A program made the position numbers and the translations under genes. Shown here one piece after another: positions 25,456-34,609 of a stretch of 64,000 bases of DNA. Within the stretch, counting starts at the first letter, position 1. Each line of letters opens with the position of its first letter. The stretch spans positions 1-64,000 of the forward strand of contig SVNZ01000001.1 in NCBI GenBank assembly GCA_015066595.1, given 5' to 3'. The notes beneath the pieces were generated by a model. It was not told the origin of the DNA and did not search any database. It saw nothing but the letters and a program-made list of their open reading frames with translations. This stretch comes from Oscillospiraceae bacterium (GTDB lineage Bacteria; Bacillota; Clostridia; Oscillospirales; Acutalibacteraceae).

Positions 25456-28449
25456 GTGAGACTAAAAAGACTTTTAGCAGGGGTGCTTATTATGCTACTT
25501 ATACCTTCTGTCGCTATGACCGGTGTTTATGCTACTTCTGAAGTTGATTCTGAAGAGGGGATAGTTTCTGAAGAAGCAATAGTAGAAGAAACAGCGAAAG
25601 CCGAAAAGAAAAAGCCTACCGAAAAACCAACTCAGCCACCTATTACAGCACAGTCTGTAGGTATAAGAGAATATGTCAAGCATCTTGAAAAAACTGTTTA
25701 TACAGAAGAGATGGGCGCTATCTATTCTAAAGAACAGACCACATTCAAAGTTTGGTCACCTCTTGCTGATGATGTAAAGGTTTGTATTTATACAAAAGGC
25801 ACTGATGGTGAAGAGGGCGCACAGATGCTTTCAAAAACCACAATGAAGTTTTACAAGAAGTACGGTGCTTGGGCAGTCACCTTAAAAGGTGATTATAAAA
25901 ACAAGTACTATACATATATCGTCACCATAAACGGTATGACCAACGAGGTTGTTGATCCATACGCAAAAGCTGTCGGAGCTAACGGTAACCGTGGTATGGT
26001 CGTTGATCTTGACTCTACTGACCCAAAAGGCTGGAGCAAAGACCAGTTCAACCGAGTTGAGAACGCAACCGATGCTATCATCTGGGAAGTTAATGTCAGA
26101 GATTTCTCTGCGTCAGAAAACAGCGGTGTTACAGAGAAAAATCGAGGCAAATTCTTGGCATTCACGGAAGAAGGCACAGTAGTCGATTCTGTAGAGGGTA
26201 GCTTACCTACTTGTATTGATTACTTAAAAGAGCTTGGTGTAAATTATGTCCAGATAAATCCTTTCTACGATTTCCATTCTATCGACGAGACAGACAAAGT
26301 TAATCCGCAGTACAACTGGGGATATGACCCTAAGAACTACAACGTACCCGAGGGCTCATATTCTTCTGATCCATACGACGGAAACGTTCGTATTAAAGAG
26401 TGCAAACAGATGATTCAAGCTCTCCATAATGCCGGTATCGGCGTTATTATGGACGTTGTTTATAACCATACTTATTTTTCACAAGAATCATGGTTCAACC
26501 TCATTGTACCTGATTATTATTACAGAATTAGCGATGAAGGTGTCTGGTCTAACGGTTCCGGCTGTGGCAACGATACAGCATCAGAACGCATTATGTTCAG
26601 AGAATTTATGAAGAACTCTGTTGTGTACTGGGCACAAGAATATCACATAGATGGGTTCAGATTTGACCTTATGGGACTACACGATGTAGAGACTATGAAC
26701 TACATCAGAAAGAGTCTTGATAAGCTGAAAAACGGTAAAAAAATCATTATGTATGGCGAAGCATGGGAGCTCGATACTTACTGTGACAGCACTGTAAAAC
26801 TAGCTACTCAGAGCAATATGTCTTCTTTGTATCACCGTATAGGCGCATTTAATGATACTTATCGTGACGGTCTCAAGGGCAACGTGTTCGATGCAAAGGA
26901 TACAGGTTTCATCCAGTCCGGTTCAAACAGATCAAAAGTAAAAGCAGGTATCGAAGGTATGGCTACCGCAGGAAACTGGGCACGATCCCCGCTTCAGTGT
27001 GTGAACTACGCTTCATGCCACGATAACCTTTCTCTATATGACAAGCTGGTTGCTTCCGTTTATCCTGATGAGGGCAGTTTCAGAAAGCGTAGGGAAGATC
27101 TTGTTTCCATGAACAAGCTTTCTGCAGCTATTACGCTTACTTCACAGGGTATTCCATTTATGATGGCTGGTGAAGAAATGGCTCGTTCTAAAGACGGTGA
27201 TGAGAATTCATACAAATCACCTGTCGAAGTCAACCAGATTGACTGGAATGATCTGAACAAATACGCTGATCTTAATGAGTATTACAAAGGTCTTATTGAC
27301 ATAAGACAAACCGTTGATTTACTCAGTGACCCTACAGGCGACATAGCAAAGTCTATCTCATATATCGAAGATTTAGACGAAGGTGTTATTGCATACACAA
27401 TAAAGGGAAAAGGTAACACAAAAGCATTCGCAGCTGTGTTTAATGGTTCAGAAAACAAAACCACAGTCACCTTACCGTCAGGACTTGCCGAGTGCTTCAT
27501 TGTTGTTGCTGATGAAAACAACGCAGGTATTAAAAACCTTGGTGAGATTGTTGACAACAAGGTCACTGTTTTACCACACTCAAGTGTAATTTTGGTTGAT
27601 AAAGAAAGCTTTATCAAATACGACAATATTGAAACATATAAAACTGTTGTTGTTAAATATGTAGACAGCAAAGCTGATTCTGTTATATATGAACAGATAT
27701 TAAAGGGTGAGGTTGATGAAGAGTACATTGTTGAGTATCCAAGTCACCTTATGTACCAGTATAACATAACAGGGGTTACTGGTCACAAAGAAGGTGAGTT
27801 TACCGAAAAACCTCAGGAAGTTATCGTTCATTGCAGACCTTATTCTGGCGACTACTCCACTGTAACTATTCATTTTGTCAATGAGTTTGATGAGAATATT
27901 GCTAACTCTATTGTTATGTCAAATCGCGTCGGACAAAAATATACAACCGCGAGTATTGCCGGTGTTTACGGATACAGACTTGATCTCGAAAACTTACCGA
28001 CAAATGGTGCAGGTGAGTACCAAAGAGAGGATATTACCGTAACATATAAGTACAACTCCATTGAAGTGTCAGGAGAAGATGGAGAAGTCGATCCCAATAT
28101 GCTCGATTCTACTGCTTGTATAGCAAATGTGATTTATATGAGTGACACCGGCGAAATTCTTGACAAAAAGAGCTACGCTGGTGACAAGGGAGATGATGTC
28201 GTTGTTGAGTATATTGACATCCCTGGGTATTTGTATGTGTCTGATACATCACAAGGAGCAGTGTTTGACAATGTCGAGACTAATATTGTCGTCAACTACA
28301 CAGAACAGTCAAACACAAAAATTATAGTCGAGATAATTGCAGGAGGAGTGCTGCTTGTACTGCTTGTTCTGGGTGTTATCTTGCTGATTAAAAAACGTAA
28401 AAAAGGTGAAGGTGTTTATTATGACACTGATGACCTGTTTATAGAATAA
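25456..28449 (+). CDS. Membrane-anchored type I pullulanase (GH13) with MucBP-like repeats
   Basis: The GTG at 25456 is chosen because ggaggt lies 8 bases upstream and a signal peptide starts directly there (RLKRLLAGVLIMLL). After a Glu/Lys/Pro-rich linker comes a CBM48-like E-set (AIYSKEQTTFKVWSP), the pullulanase motif YNWGYDP (about residue 285), and GH13 regions DVVYNHTY (about 331), DGFRFDLMG (nucleophile Asp, about 401), MYGEAWE (acid Glu, about 434) and ASCHDN (about 520). Residues 730-950 hold three MucBP-type repeats (VVVKYVDSKADS, VTIHFVNEF, NVIYMSDTG). A membrane segment (955-978) and KKRKKG tail anchor it at the cell surface. It cleaves alpha-1,6 branches in starch or pullulan. 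It lies 17 bases upstream of a paralogue carrying a dockerin. Confidence 0.92.
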   Translation: MRLKRLLAGVLIMLLIPSVAMTGVYATSEVDSEEGIVSEEAIVEETAKAEKKKPTEKPTQPPITAQSVGIREYVKHLEKTVYTEEMGAIYSKEQTTFKVWSPLADDVKVCIYTKGTDGEEGAQMLSKTTMKFYKKYGAWAVTLKGDYKNKYYTYIVTINGMTNEVVDPYAKAVGANGNRGMVVDLDSTDPKGWSKDQFNRVENATDAIIWEVNVRDFSASENSGVTEKNRGKFLAFTEEGTVVDSVEGSLPTCIDYLKELGVNYVQINPFYDFHSIDETDKVNPQYNWGYDPKNYNVPEGSYSSDPYDGNVRIKECKQMIQALHNAGIGVIMDVVYNHTYFSQESWFNLIVPDYYYRISDEGVWSNGSGCGNDTASERIMFREFMKNSVVYWAQEYHIDGFRFDLMGLHDVETMNYIRKSLDKLKNGKKIIMYGEAWELDTYCDSTVKLATQSNMSSLYHRIGAFNDTYRDGLKGNVFDAKDTGFIQSGSNRSKVKAGIEGMATAGNWARSPLQCVNYASCHDNLSLYDKLVASVYPDEGSFRKRREDLVSMNKLSAAITLTSQGIPFMMAGEEMARSKDGDENSYKSPVEVNQIDWNDLNKYADLNEYYKGLIDIRQTVDLLSDPTGDIAKSISYIEDLDEGVIAYTIKGKGNTKAFAAVFNGSENKTTVTLPSGLAECFIVVADENNAGIKNLGEIVDNKVTVLPHSSVILVDKESFIKYDNIETYKTVVVKYVDSKADSVIYEQILKGEVDEEYIVEYPSHLMYQYNITGVTGHKEGEFTEKPQEVIVHCRPYSGDYSTVTIHFVNEFDENIANSIVMSNRVGQKYTTASIAGVYGYRLDLENLPTNGAGEYQREDITVTYKYNSIEVSGEDGEVDPNMLDSTACIANVIYMSDTGEILDKKSYAGDKGDDVVVEYIDIPGYLYVSDTSQGAVFDNVETNIVVNYTEQSNTKIIVEIIAGGVLLVLLVLGVILLIKKRKKGEGVYYDTDDLFIE

Positions 28450-28466
28450 TTTTATGAGGTGAAACA

Positions 28467-31400
28467 ATGAAAGCGTTAAAAAGAATTTTATCCGTTGTGT
28501 TAGCATTAGCGTTGCTTTTAAGTGTTACTGGCATCTGCATTGTCAGCACATCAGCTGCAACTGTTGAAAACACAAACCCATATTCTGTTGCTGCTATGGC
28601 ACTTGATGATGAGTATGCATATTCTGGCACACTCGGTAGCATTTTCACACCGGAAAAAACCGAGTTCAAAGTATGGGCACCTACTGCAACAAAAGTAGTT
28701 CTCAACCTTTACGCAACCGGTTCTGATGATGAAAAGGGTGCTGCTGATTTAGGCTTTTACAACATGGAAAAGCTTATCGAAAACAACAAGTTCACTGGTG
28801 TTTGGGCTGTTACAGTAGAAGGCGACCTGAAGAATGTTTATTACACATATTCTATCACGTCCCCTGACAGCATCATCGGTGATAAAGAAACAACTAGAGA
28901 AACTCAGGACGTATATTCGTATGCTACAGGTGTCAACTCTGCTCGTTCAATGGTAGTTGACCTTGATAGCACTGACCCTTCTGGCTGGGATAAAGACGCT
29001 CATATATTCATTGACGAGCAGTCTGACGCTGTTATCTGGGAACTCCAGGTAAAAGACTTTTCATACAGCACCACTTCAGGCGTAAGTAATAAAAACCGTG
29101 GTAAGTACCTTGCTTTCACAGAAAAGGGCACAACCTTAAACGGTGAGGGTGAGCTTTCTACTTGTGTTGATTACCTCAAAACTCTTGGTGTTACACATGT
29201 ACAGATTAACCCGTTCTATGATTTTGGTTCAGTTGACGAAACTGGTCCTGATACACAGTTTAACTGGGGTTATGACCCTATGAACTATGGTGTTCCGGAG
29301 GGCTCATTCTCTTCTAACCCATATGATGGTAATGTAAGGATCAATGAGTGCAAGCAGATGATCCAGGCTTTACACGAAGCAGGCATCGGCGTTATCATGG
29401 ACGTTGTTTACAACCATACATATAAAACAGACTCTTGCTTCAACCGTACAGTTCCTGAGTATTATTACAGAATGAACTCAGACGGCTCATTCTCAAACCA
29501 GTCAGGTTGTAGTAACGACACAGCATCAGAGCGTTATATGTATCGTAGATATATGATGGACATGATTCAGTACTGGGTTGATGAATACCACGTTGACGGT
29601 TACCGTTTTGACCTTATGGGTATCCATGATGTCGAAACCATGAACCTCATCAGAGATATGCTCGACAAAACTGACAAACGTATCATTATGTACGGTGAGG
29701 GTTGGTCAGGTAATACTACTTTTGACCCTGTATCATGCACAGACACTCCTGTCTTACCATGTACACAGAAAAACGCAGGCGTAACATCAGAGCGTATTGG
29801 TTTCTTTAACGACCAGATGCGTGATGCTTTGAAGGGTGGCGTTTTTGATGGTCCGACAGCATCAGGCTTCTTGACAGGGGCTATTGTTTACGCACCTGGT
29901 GTTTCATATGGTATCAGAGCAAACACATATGGCAAAGGCTGTAACTGGGATGCACTATCTCCACAGCAGTGTGTATCATACGCTTCATGTCACGACAACC
30001 ATACTCTCTATGATAAACTTGTTGGTGTGAATTTAGGCATATCTGCTGATTACAGAGCTCGTTATGACAAAGTAATTGCACAGAACAAGTTTTCTTCAGC
30101 TATCACACTTTCTTCACAGGGTATCAACCTATTCTTAGCAGGTGAAGAAATGGGACGTACAAAAGATGGTAACGAGAACTCATATAACGCTTCTCCTGAA
30201 CTCAATATGATCGATTGGTCACTTTTAGAAACAAACGCTGACCTCGTTTCATACTACAAAGGTATGATGGAAATCAGAAAAGTTTTCTCACCATTTACTG
30301 CTGCAACATCTGATGATGAAGATGATTCATACAAGTATTTCTTCTCAAGCTCTATGGCAAGCGCAAGCAAAACAATCGCTTACACAGTAGAGAATAATAC
30401 TCCTGGTGAGTGGAACAAAGTAGCAGTTATTTTCAATGGCTCAAAAGATATGTCTATTCAGGAACTCAAGAGCAATATCGACAAGAATATCTCCGAAGAT
30501 ACTGAATGGGTTATTATTGCAAACGATAAGGGCGCAGGTATTAAGAAGCTTGGCGAACACAAGGGCCTCAAGTTTACAATCCCTGGTTCATCAGCGATTA
30601 TTGCTGTAGAAAAATCAACTTATGAAGCAGCACAGATCAAATCAGCTTTCTCAACTGTCACTATCAACCATATCGATAGAAACACAGGCGAGATTTTCAA
30701 AACTAATTCAATTCAGGGCAGACCTGGCGATAAGTACATCGCATCTGCGGATGCTTCAATTCCACTCAAATATGATATAGACCATGTTGAGGGCGACCGT
30801 GTAGGTACATACACAGCAAAAGACACAGAAGTTAATTACTTCTACAAGTACTACGCACCTGCTTCATTCTCTGTTGAAAACGGTGACGTTGATAATGACG
30901 GTCATGTTACTGTGATGGACGCTACAGCTATCCAGTTCCACCTTGCAGAGATTAAGATTCTCAGTGACAAAGCTTTAGCTAAGGGCGACTATAACTATAG
31001 CAAAGTGACAAACATCATAGACTGCTCATTCTTACAGCAGTATCTTGCTGAGATAGATATAGATACAGTTTTCACACTTACTGTAAACTATGTTGATGAA
31101 GATGGAAAAGAAGTGTTCGGCTCATTTGTTAAAGACTACAGACTAGGCACAGAGTACACAACAAGTGCAAAAGAAAACGCATTCTATGCTGTAAGCTCCA
31201 CACCGGAAAATGCATCGGGCATTATCGCAGGTGACACAGTAGTCAACTATGTTTATAAGAAATCTGTTGACGAAGTTACTGTCCACGTAAAACACAGTGG
31301 CGACCTTGCGTGGGCACCGTTCCTTTGGATATGGGCAGACAGTCCAGATGGTTCAAAGTCAGAAAATGTTTTCGATTCATGGCCTGGTTGGGAAATCAAA

Positions 31401-31619
31401 GAGGTTGATGCTGATGGTTGGTACACACATTCATTTGGTATCCCTGTTGATTACACATACAACCTCATCGTAAATAACGGTGGTTCTATTCAGACTTCTG
31501 ACTACAAGGGCTTCACAGCCCACGAAATTTGGGTCGTTATTGATGACGCTAAGGCAACCAGAAACGGTCCTTGGATCTCTGTTTACGACGATGCAGCCCT
31601 CACAAACAAAATTGCATAA
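28467..31619 (+). CDS. Secreted dockerin-bearing type I pullulanase (amylosome enzyme)
   Basis: The 1050-residue protein has a signal peptide (1-31), CBM48-like domain, FNWGYDP (about residue 264) and GH13 regions DVVYNHTY (312), DGYRFDLMG (377), MYGEGW (409) and ASCHDN (506). Downstream lie one MucBP-like repeat (about 735-795), an internal type I dockerin (806-865; GDVDNDGHVTVMDATAIQ, with a weaker second half GDYNYSKVTNIIDCS), a second MucBP-like repeat and a C-terminal aromatic-rich module (935-1049, WAPFLWIWADS and VFDSWPGWE) that resembles starch-binding CBM26. The dockerin should mount it on amylosome scaffoldins; R. bromii has such pullulanases (Amy-series), though I cannot fix which. 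A gaggtg site precedes the ATG and it is co-transcribed with the anchored paralogue. Confidence 0.93.
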   Translation: MKALKRILSVVLALALLLSVTGICIVSTSAATVENTNPYSVAAMALDDEYAYSGTLGSIFTPEKTEFKVWAPTATKVVLNLYATGSDDEKGAADLGFYNMEKLIENNKFTGVWAVTVEGDLKNVYYTYSITSPDSIIGDKETTRETQDVYSYATGVNSARSMVVDLDSTDPSGWDKDAHIFIDEQSDAVIWELQVKDFSYSTTSGVSNKNRGKYLAFTEKGTTLNGEGELSTCVDYLKTLGVTHVQINPFYDFGSVDETGPDTQFNWGYDPMNYGVPEGSFSSNPYDGNVRINECKQMIQALHEAGIGVIMDVVYNHTYKTDSCFNRTVPEYYYRMNSDGSFSNQSGCSNDTASERYMYRRYMMDMIQYWVDEYHVDGYRFDLMGIHDVETMNLIRDMLDKTDKRIIMYGEGWSGNTTFDPVSCTDTPVLPCTQKNAGVTSERIGFFNDQMRDALKGGVFDGPTASGFLTGAIVYAPGVSYGIRANTYGKGCNWDALSPQQCVSYASCHDNHTLYDKLVGVNLGISADYRARYDKVIAQNKFSSAITLSSQGINLFLAGEEMGRTKDGNENSYNASPELNMIDWSLLETNADLVSYYKGMMEIRKVFSPFTAATSDDEDDSYKYFFSSSMASASKTIAYTVENNTPGEWNKVAVIFNGSKDMSIQELKSNIDKNISEDTEWVIIANDKGAGIKKLGEHKGLKFTIPGSSAIIAVEKSTYEAAQIKSAFSTVTINHIDRNTGEIFKTNSIQGRPGDKYIASADASIPLKYDIDHVEGDRVGTYTAKDTEVNYFYKYYAPASFSVENGDVDNDGHVTVMDATAIQFHLAEIKILSDKALAKGDYNYSKVTNIIDCSFLQQYLAEIDIDTVFTLTVNYVDEDGKEVFGSFVKDYRLGTEYTTSAKENAFYAVSSTPENASGIIAGDTVVNYVYKKSVDEVTVHVKHSGDLAWAPFLWIWADSPDGSKSENVFDSWPGWEIKEVDADGWYTHSFGIPVDYTYNLIVNNGGSIQTSDYKGFTAHEIWVVIDDAKATRNGPWISVYDDAALTNKIA

Positions 31620-31637
31620 TTACATAATTCCTAAATT

Positions 31638-31670
31638 AAAAAGCCTGCAGTGTTTTACTGCAGGCTTTTT
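31638..31670. terminator. Terminator after the pullulanase pair
   Basis: aaaaagcctgcagt (31638-31651) pairs perfectly with actgcaggcttttt (31657-31670) around gtttt; the A and T arms make it usable in both directions. Confidence 0.88.
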
Positions 31671-31731
31671 AAAATGTTGTTTAGCATCTCGTAAATGTTG
31701 TTTTGTTATCTATTTATCTTTTTTTCGTTAT

Positions 31732-32985
31732 TTATTCAAGCACCTTTTTTAATAGTTCTCCTTCACTCAAACCATCGTCATCATTGTTCATAGTATCTAT
31801 CTTTAATAGCACGTCTAGATTTTCTTCCCATCGCTTCATTTCTTCGTAAGAGCTATGGCCATAGGTGGAATTTATATAGTTTGTTGTGCGAGTATCATCG
31901 TTATTATACTTATACTCATATTCGATAGAGTTCTCTATGTAGCAAGAACTACCATTTACGTTATATGTGTTCCAAAAACCGTGTCTTACTGCACCTTCTC
32001 CCGTTTCACCGTTTTCAGCGTGCAAAACTAAATAGTTTCTGCCATATTCGTTGATTACGTATATTCTGATGTGTGGTGCACCATATGGTTGTGTTAATTC
32101 TTCGTTTTCTAAAATAGCCACAGCTTGTCCGTTTGCCATTGTGTATATATTTGCTGTAGAGTTTGAAATAAATATGAGTTCTTTGATTCCGTTTCCATCA
32201 ATATCAAATAGATTACCTTCTGGATATTGACATTTCTTTAAAATTGACGAGTAGGGTGTTGAAGTGGAAGAAATTTCACTTTTGATATCTAACTCTTTCC
32301 AATCTAATTCCAGATTGCTGTCACTAAATGACTTGAAATTATCAGCAGAGCACGAAGTGAAATCATCATAATCAACAGTATCATCATTTTCGCCAAATTC
32401 AGCAATAAAGTATTGACCGTTTTGCTCACCGTATTGGATTTCGGGTTTTAATGAATCTTCCTTAATATAATACAAGGTATAACGATACTCATCTTTGTTT
32501 TTACTTGAGACAAAAAAACCATTATTTTTAGTGTTTAGTTTTGTTTTATCGCAAACATCAAAACCATCTAGCAGAACTACCTCATCGTCGCTTGAATCAT
32601 AATCAAAAAAGTATTCTTTATAAGCTTTTTTCGATTTAGCAGACAAAATCATTTCCGGTTTCCCGTCTTGGTTGCTGTCTAAAAAAGCATATTCATATGT
32701 ACTGTCTACATCCACAGAAGATATTGAATCCATGAACTCCCAACTGTTTAGAAAATTTTCATATTGATCGATAATATCTAATGATTCCTTTGATGTAAAA
32801 TCAAAATAATCTGGTAAGGTTGGTTCTTCTGTTGGCACAGTTGTGTGCTTAGGAGTAGTGGGATGGGGATTAGTGGGTTTAGTATCTTCATCGGTTTTAC
32901 ATCCAAACAATAATGCACAGATAGATATGATAGTAAAAAGTATAGAAACAACTTTTATTAACATACGACGATTAGATTCGCACAT
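31732..32985 (-). CDS. Lipoprotein with EF-hand-like calcium loops, unknown function
   Basis: The 417-residue product has a lipoprotein signal peptide with lipobox LLFGC (Cys29), then a Pro/Thr-rich linker (residues 34-60). Two Asp-rich loops, DSNQDGKPEMILS (about 125) and DIDGNGIKELIFIS (about 255), look like FG-GAP/EF-hand calcium sites as found in VCBS-type repeat proteins. The remainder is rich in Asp, Ser and Tyr with no enzyme motif I recognise. It is a surface lipoprotein convergent with the pullulanase operon; a link with starch is only positional. An aaggag site precedes the ATG. It has no close operon partner. Confidence 0.75.
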   Translation of the reverse strand: MCESNRRMLIKVVSILFTIISICALLFGCKTDEDTKPTNPHPTTPKHTTVPTEEPTLPDYFDFTSKESLDIIDQYENFLNSWEFMDSISSVDVDSTYEYAFLDSNQDGKPEMILSAKSKKAYKEYFFDYDSSDDEVVLLDGFDVCDKTKLNTKNNGFFVSSKNKDEYRYTLYYIKEDSLKPEIQYGEQNGQYFIAEFGENDDTVDYDDFTSCSADNFKSFSDSNLELDWKELDIKSEISSTSTPYSSILKKCQYPEGNLFDIDGNGIKELIFISNSTANIYTMANGQAVAILENEELTQPYGAPHIRIYVINEYGRNYLVLHAENGETGEGAVRHGFWNTYNVNGSSCYIENSIEYEYKYNNDDTRTTNYINSTYGHSSYEEMKRWEENLDVLLKIDTMNNDDDGLSEGELLKKVLE

Positions 32986-33066
32986 AATTATTACTCCTTA
33001 TATTGCTTGATTTTTTGTACAAAATATTTTTATTGTCTATTATGCTCAGTACCCGCAAAGATTATT

Positions 33067-33618
33067 TTACAGCTTAATTAAAGTTCTATCCACAGCTTTA
33101 ATTGTAAAGTAGCTCATCATTATTTCTATGACAGCAAAAGGCACTAGTATCATAGCTCTGTAAATAAGAAGCTCGAGGTACGGGATACCCATCATAAAAT
33201 GCAGTACCAGCGTGTTTAGTGGTAGTCGACATAGCGTAAGAACTAAAATAAAAGCAACAATAATTCTTTTTACACTGTTTTTTTGCTCATATAGTACGAC
33301 GCCAAGTATAATACCCTCAAAAACATAGCACAGAGTAATGCCCGGCATTATCGAAAAGGCTGTTGGGTTGTTTAAAACGATAGATAAAATATCCCCAACG
33401 CCTGATACAATCGCTGCGCATACAGGACCGTAAAGATAAGCAACAATAACAATCGGTAGGAAAGAGAAGCCGATTTTCACAAACGGAGCAAAACTCAGCG
33501 TAAAATTCGAGAACATACCCAGCACAATCCTGAGCGCCAGCATCATAGAACATACACAAAGTGGCACGATTTTTGACAAGTTTTGCGATGATTTTTTAAA
33601 AATTTGTATTATAGACAT
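33067..33618 (-). CDS. folT: Folate ECF transporter substrate-binding subunit FolT
   Basis: The ATG at 33618 is preceded by gggagg; an upstream in-frame start at 33732 would run through the riboswitch and is rejected. The 183-residue product has about six membrane segments and S-component motifs: MMLALRIVLGMFS, VKIGFSFLPIVIVAYLYGP and VSGVGDILSIVL. Family knowledge: FolT binds folates and docks with the EcfA1A2T module, encoded here at 53786-56315, for ATP-driven uptake. A tetrahydrofolate riboswitch in its leader confirms the substrate class. Its promoter overlaps the end of ribU. Confidence 0.92.
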   Translation of the reverse strand: MSIIQIFKKSSQNLSKIVPLCVCSMMLALRIVLGMFSNFTLSFAPFVKIGFSFLPIVIVAYLYGPVCAAIVSGVGDILSIVLNNPTAFSIMPGITLCYVFEGIILGVVLYEQKNSVKRIIVAFILVLTLCRLPLNTLVLHFMMGIPYLELLIYRAMILVPFAVIEIMMSYFTIKAVDRTLIKL

Positions 33619-33654
33619 AAAAAACCTCCCTATCTCGTTATCACATAGGGAGGT
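33619..33654 (-). terminator. THF riboswitch expression platform: terminator hairpin that also sequesters the ribosome-binding site
   Basis: On the minus strand acctccctat (33654-33645 complement) pairs perfectly over 10 bp with atagggaggt (complement of 33633-33624), loop 11 nt, followed by UUUUUU and then directly the AUG. The 3' arm contains the GGGAGG ribosome-binding site, so the same hairpin can end transcription or mask translation initiation. Confidence 0.85.
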
Positions 33655-33668
33655 AGTATCCGAATGTA

Positions 33669-33763
33669 ACAGCGGGATGCAAAGACCGCACCGCAGGTCA
33701 CCCTTTCGTTTTTGTGACAACTCCCCGTCCACAAAACACTTGACGCACGATCTTTTACTCTGT
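33669..33763 (-). ncRNA. Tetrahydrofolate (THF) riboswitch aptamer
   Basis: On the minus strand the leader begins ACAGAGUAAAAGAUCG and ends UGCAUCCCGCUGU. ACAG/CUGU form P1, AAGAUCG pairs with CGGUCUU (P2), GUCAC pairs with GUGAC around the conserved ACGAA, and the GGACGGGGAGUUG loop and GCGGUG match the THF-I consensus. It lies directly upstream of folT, its usual gene. Read as protein, this stretch produces a spurious N-terminal extension. Confidence 0.9.
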
Positions 33764-33772
33764 ATTTTCTTT

Positions 33773-33800
33773 AGTATATCATATATTAGTAGTATGTCAA
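33773..33800 (-). promoter_or_regulatory. Promoter of folT, overlapping the ribU stop codon
   Basis: Minus strand TTGACA (33800-33795), 16-bp spacer, TATACT (33778-33773). The TGA inside the -35 hexamer (33799-33797) is the stop codon of ribU. Confidence 0.75.
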
Positions 33801-34399
33801 CTCTTAGGATGAATAACCCTCGAGAGTGGTTTGTATATAAAAGTAGTGATAGTTGATATTAGCACGCCTTTGATAAAATTAAACGGTGCAACACAGAATA
33901 TGCAGAAAGTCAGCGTATCTTTAATAAAAGGTACAATGTCTTTTCCCATTTGAATGATTTGCTCAAGCGGCATAAATTGAGAGTATATAGGAATCATCAG
34001 ATATGCGTTGATAATAACTCCGAGTACCGCCATAGCTACAGTGCCCACCGCCATTGATATTATCGCACCTACCTTGGTTTTTTTGTACTTGTAAATCAGT
34101 GCCGCAGGTACAACAAAAGAGCAACCAATCAGAAAATTTGCCAATTCTCCGACACCGCCTGTTGTGGTACCGTTTATGATTAGGTTGAGTAGGACTTTGA
34201 TAGCTTCGATTATAACACCACTCAGCGGACCTAAGGAAAACGCACCGATAAGAACAGGAATTTCAGAAAAGTCCATCTTATAAAACGGTGGAGCAACAAA
34301 AGGTAGCGGAATTTCAAAAAGCATTAGAACTGTAGCTATACTGCTGAGCATCGCAGTAACTACAAGCTTTCTTGTGTTTGTCATGTTTTTGTTTTGCAT
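33797..34399 (-). CDS. ribU: Riboflavin ECF transporter substrate-binding subunit RibU
   Basis: The ATG at 34399 has an aggtga site 5 bases upstream; an earlier in-frame start at 34510 would read through the FMN riboswitch and is rejected. The 200-residue product has RibU motifs: AMLSSIATVLMLFEIPLPF, YKMDFSEIPVLIGAFSLGP, and GTTTGGVGELANFLIG in the L1/L3 substrate region, with about six membrane segments. It binds riboflavin/FMN and works with EcfA1A2T. The FMN riboswitch upstream supports this. It is transcribed from its own promoter immediately after licD and its stop codon lies within the folT promoter. Confidence 0.94.
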   Translation of the reverse strand: MQNKNMTNTRKLVVTAMLSSIATVLMLFEIPLPFVAPPFYKMDFSEIPVLIGAFSLGPLSGVIIEAIKVLLNLIINGTTTGGVGELANFLIGCSFVVPAALIYKYKKTKVGAIISMAVGTVAMAVLGVIINAYLMIPIYSQFMPLEQIIQMGKDIVPFIKDTLTFCIFCVAPFNFIKGVLISTITTFIYKPLSRVIHPKS

Positions 34400-34410
34400 A
34401 TTATCACCTA

Positions 34411-34441
34411 AAAAAGACCCCGATAGTATAACTATCGGGGT
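34411..34441 (-). terminator. FMN riboswitch terminator
   Basis: Minus strand stem accccgatagt / actatcggggt (34441-34431 with 34427-34417), 3-nt loop, followed by a U-run and then the ribU ribosome-binding site. The expected off-switch of the FMN aptamer. Confidence 0.88.
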
Positions 34442-34468
34442 TTGTTGTGTAAAAAACAGATATACACA

Positions 34469-34571
34469 TCTTCTTTCATCCGGACTATACCGTCGGTTTC
34501 GGAATTTCACCGAATCAGCTTTCGCTCGTGGACTTTACCACCGGTGGGGAATCACACCCCGCCCCGAAGAC
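34469..34571 (-). ncRNA. FMN riboswitch (RFN element)
   Basis: The minus strand contains the invariant RFN blocks: UCUUCGGGGCGGGGUGUGA, UUCCCCACCGGUGGUAAAG, UCCACGAGCGAAAGC, GAUUCGGUGAAAUUCCGA and CCGACGGUAUAGUCCGGAUG. It binds FMN and lowers expression of ribU. The transcription start predicted from the promoter falls at its first base. Confidence 0.96.
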
Positions 34572-34577
34572 AGTAAT

Positions 34578-34606
34578 ATTATATTATAGATGTATTTATG
34601 TGTCAA
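34578..34606 (-). promoter_or_regulatory. Consensus promoter of ribU
   Basis: Minus strand TTGACA (34606-34601), 17-bp spacer, TATAAT (34583-34578), a perfect sigma-A promoter placed 4 bases after the licD stop codon. Confidence 0.85.
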
Positions 34607-34609
34607 CAC

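Noticed and set aside
33619..33732. N-terminal extension of FolT
   Set aside because: It is the translated THF riboswitch; the ATG at 33618 has the real ribosome-binding site.
34400..34510. N-terminal extension of RibU
   Set aside because: It lies in the FMN riboswitch terminator and aptamer.
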